Made by a program: the position numbers and the translations under genes
Part shown: in pieces, positions 62,195 to 64,000 of the stretch
Position numbering within the stretch: position 1 is the first letter of the stretch
How the letters are laid out: each line of letters begins with the position of its first letter
Assembly: GCA_013399305.1 (NCBI GenBank)
Contig: VXAI01000181.1
Location: 401,830-465,829, forward strand
Direction of reading: 5' to 3'
Source: Rostratula benghalensis
Lineage: Eukaryota; Chordata; Aves; Charadriiformes; Rostratulidae
Length of the DNA: 64,000 bases
The notes under the pieces: model-generated
Seen by the model: only the letters and a program-made list of their open reading frames with translations
The model's database searches: none
Told to the model about the DNA's origin: nothing

Positions 62195-62975
62195 TCACAG
62201 AATCACAGACTCTCAGGGATTGGAAGGGACCTTGAAAGCTCATCCAGTCCAATCCCCCTGCCAGAGCAGGAACACCCAGAGCAGGTCACACAGGAAGGTG
62301 TCCAGGAGGGGTTTGAATGTCTCCAGAGAAGGAGACTCCACCACCTCTCTGGGCAGCCCCTGCCAGTGCTCCCTCACCCTCACCATGAAGAAGTTCTTCC
62401 TCGTATTTCAGTGGAACCTCCTGTGTTCCAGCTTGCACCCATTGCCCCTTGTCCTGTCATTGCCTGTCCCTGAGAAGAGCCTGGCTCCATCCTCCTGACA
62501 CTCACCCTTTCCAGATTTAGAAACATTCAGGAGGTCACCCCTCTGTCTCCTCTTCTCCAAGCTCCAGAGCCCCAGCTCCCTCAGCCTTTCCTCCTCTGGG
62601 AGATGCTCCCCTCCCTTCAGCATCTTTGTAGCCCTGCCCTGGACTCTCTCCAGCAGTTCCCTGTCCCTCTGGAGCTGAGGGGCCCAGAACTGGACACACT
62701 ATTCCAGATGGGGTCTCACCAAGGCAGAGCAGAGGGGGAGGAGAACCTCTCTGGACCTACTGACCACAACCCTTCTCCTACACCCCAGGATGCCATTGGC
62801 CTTCCTGGCCACCAGGGCACAGAGCTGGCTCATGGGCATCCTGCTGCCCACCAGGACCCCCAGCTCCCTTTCCCCTTCACTGCTCTTCAACAGGGCAGTT
62901 CCCAACTTGTACTGGTACCTGCAGTTATTCTTGCCCAGATGTAGGACTCTACACTTGTCCTTGTTAAATTTCATA
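62195..62975 (-). repeat. CR1 LINE, young subfamily, 3' UTR plus end of ORF2
   Basis: Begins AATCACAGAATCACAGACTC and extends into ORF2, where one frame reads [20 protein letters not shown] and KSSEGERELGVLVGSRMPMS without stops to its truncation. Intron 2, sense to CACHD1 and inverted relative to the related copy at 57552..58114. Confidence 0.97.
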
Positions 62976-62979
62976 ACAA

Positions 62980-63043
62980 ATATATATAAAATATATCAAT
63001 ATATATATATTTGTATACATATAAATATATATATATATAAAAT
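62980..63043. repeat. AT-rich (TA)n low-complexity stretch
   Basis: Alternating TA runs with small interruptions, directly beside the 5'-truncated end of the CR1 copy. Confidence 0.93.
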
Positions 63044-63689
63044 AACGAAACGAAAACCCTGCAATTGATTGTCATAATAGAATGAAAATAAGGACAACTG
63101 TCTCCCACAGGTCAAATTCTTGCACAAGCTTTTCGTTGCCAGAGGTCCCTCAGACAAAGGCAGCCACCTCTAGATCAGGACAAAGTTTCAGGGTCTGGCT
63201 GGGACTTGTCAGAGCAGATGATCGTATTCCTCTCCTTTCAGAAAGCGACAATAAACAAGACTATTATGCCTCCCCAGCAATTCTCAGGCCTTTAAAAAAA
63301 AAAACCCAAAAACCTAGAGAAATGAATGAAATGGATCAGGCACACACAAAATTTGCACATTCAGTATCCTTTTCACACCAACCTAAATATTACACTTAAC
63401 CATCCTCCAGACGCTTCCTAAATGAAAGAGAATCATCTCCAAGCAACACCCTGCAGCGCTGGATACTCAGAAATACTGCATTTAGGCTTTCTGCAAACTT
63501 TTTTCAGACCTGAAGTTGCACATTAATTCCATACACTGGTCTCTCCTGCTCCCCAAAAACTCCAAACTCCGCAGGGATGATTTAACGGCGCTGAGATTTG
63601 TGCGCTGAGAAACCGCCGTGGGTTGTTCCAGATCCCCTGGACTGACAAACGCTTTTCCTAACTATTATTAACAGGACATTTTGTCATAA
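63044..63689 (-). other. CACHD1 intron 2, unique part
   Basis: About 650 bp. Exon 2 was looked for between here and 64000 and not found. Confidence 0.65.
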
Positions 63690-63850
63690 TTTACTTCGTT
63701 ATGCAAATAATGAGGCTCACACTGATAACAGCAGCGCCTTTGCCTCCATTGTTCCCAGCAAATGCTGCAGCTCAATGACAGGTCTCCTTGGAGCACAGGT
63801 TTTAATAGGACCCTGCTCAAATGACGTGCAGAATTACACCTAATTAGTTT
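63690..63850. promoter_or_regulatory. Candidate POU/SOX-type regulatory element
   Basis: An octamer ATGCAAAT (63701..63708), a SOX-like CATTGTT (63747..63753) and a homeodomain-like TAATTAG (63841..63847) lie within about 150 bp of non-repetitive sequence. Function is speculative. A homology comparison across birds or other vertebrates would decide. Confidence 0.25.
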
Positions 63851-64000
63851 TGTAGAATGATTTATTGCCAAGGCACCCGAGGACTATTAATGGTCTCCTC
63901 CGTGTTAGGCATCCAACACTATTAAATTGCTCCCAGTTGCTAGATAATAAGCTGCTGGGGAGTTCCTTGTCTATTTTCTGGTAAACTTTCTTTTTGTCCA

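Noticed and set aside
1..64000. tRNA, rRNA, microRNA, CRISPR or bacterial-type operon features
   Set aside because: Nothing with a recognisable cloverleaf, conserved RNA sequence or repeat-spacer pattern was seen. MicroRNA hairpins cannot be excluded without folding and expression data.

Overview
This is a vertebrate nuclear window, almost certainly from a bird. The main evidence is about 21 pieces of CR1 LINE retrotransposon on both strands, most of them ending in the typical CR1 3' end (tandem ATTCTRTG-like octamers). There is also an ERVL-type solo LTR fragment and very short introns for the gene concerned. No Alu, B1 or L1 elements were seen.

The whole window lies inside one protein-coding gene on the minus strand, which I identify as CACHD1 (VWFA and cache domain-containing protein 1, an alpha2delta-like type I membrane protein). 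I resolved 24 consecutive coding exons, from 61476..61624 (5'-most) to 2475..2576 (3'-most). Together they give 3325 nt of unbroken reading frame, about 1108 residues. I number them 3 to 26 on the assumption that two 5' exons (signal peptide and start of the mature chain) lie beyond 64000 and the last exon lies before base 1. Every junction keeps frame. All have GT-AG ends except one GC-AG intron. Residue numbers in this annotation count from the first residue visible here (Leu encoded at 61624..61622).

Layout in gene order, right to left: exons 3-5 encode the region before the VWA domain. Exons 6-9 encode the VWA domain with a MIDAS-like D-x-G-x-S site. Exons 10-14 encode the first extracellular dCache region. 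Exons 15-20 encode the second dCache region. Exons 21-23 encode Cys-rich juxtamembrane sequence. Exon 24 encodes the transmembrane helix. Exons 25-26 encode the start of the cytoplasmic tail. Introns shrink from 14.4 kb (intron 3) to 141 bp (intron 18). They hold CR1 copies, an LTR fragment, a 31-bp minisatellite with an assembly gap, a pure 28-unit CAG/CTG tract, and a CpG-rich patch.

No second gene, tRNA, rRNA, CRISPR or bacterial-type feature was found. The most interesting observations concern splicing. Intron 18 is stop-free and a multiple of three, with a weak annotated donor and a much stronger in-frame alternative donor. Intron 16 is GC-AG. Exon 3 lies between two closely related, inverted CR1 copies. 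A long CTG tract sits in transcript orientation in intron 24.
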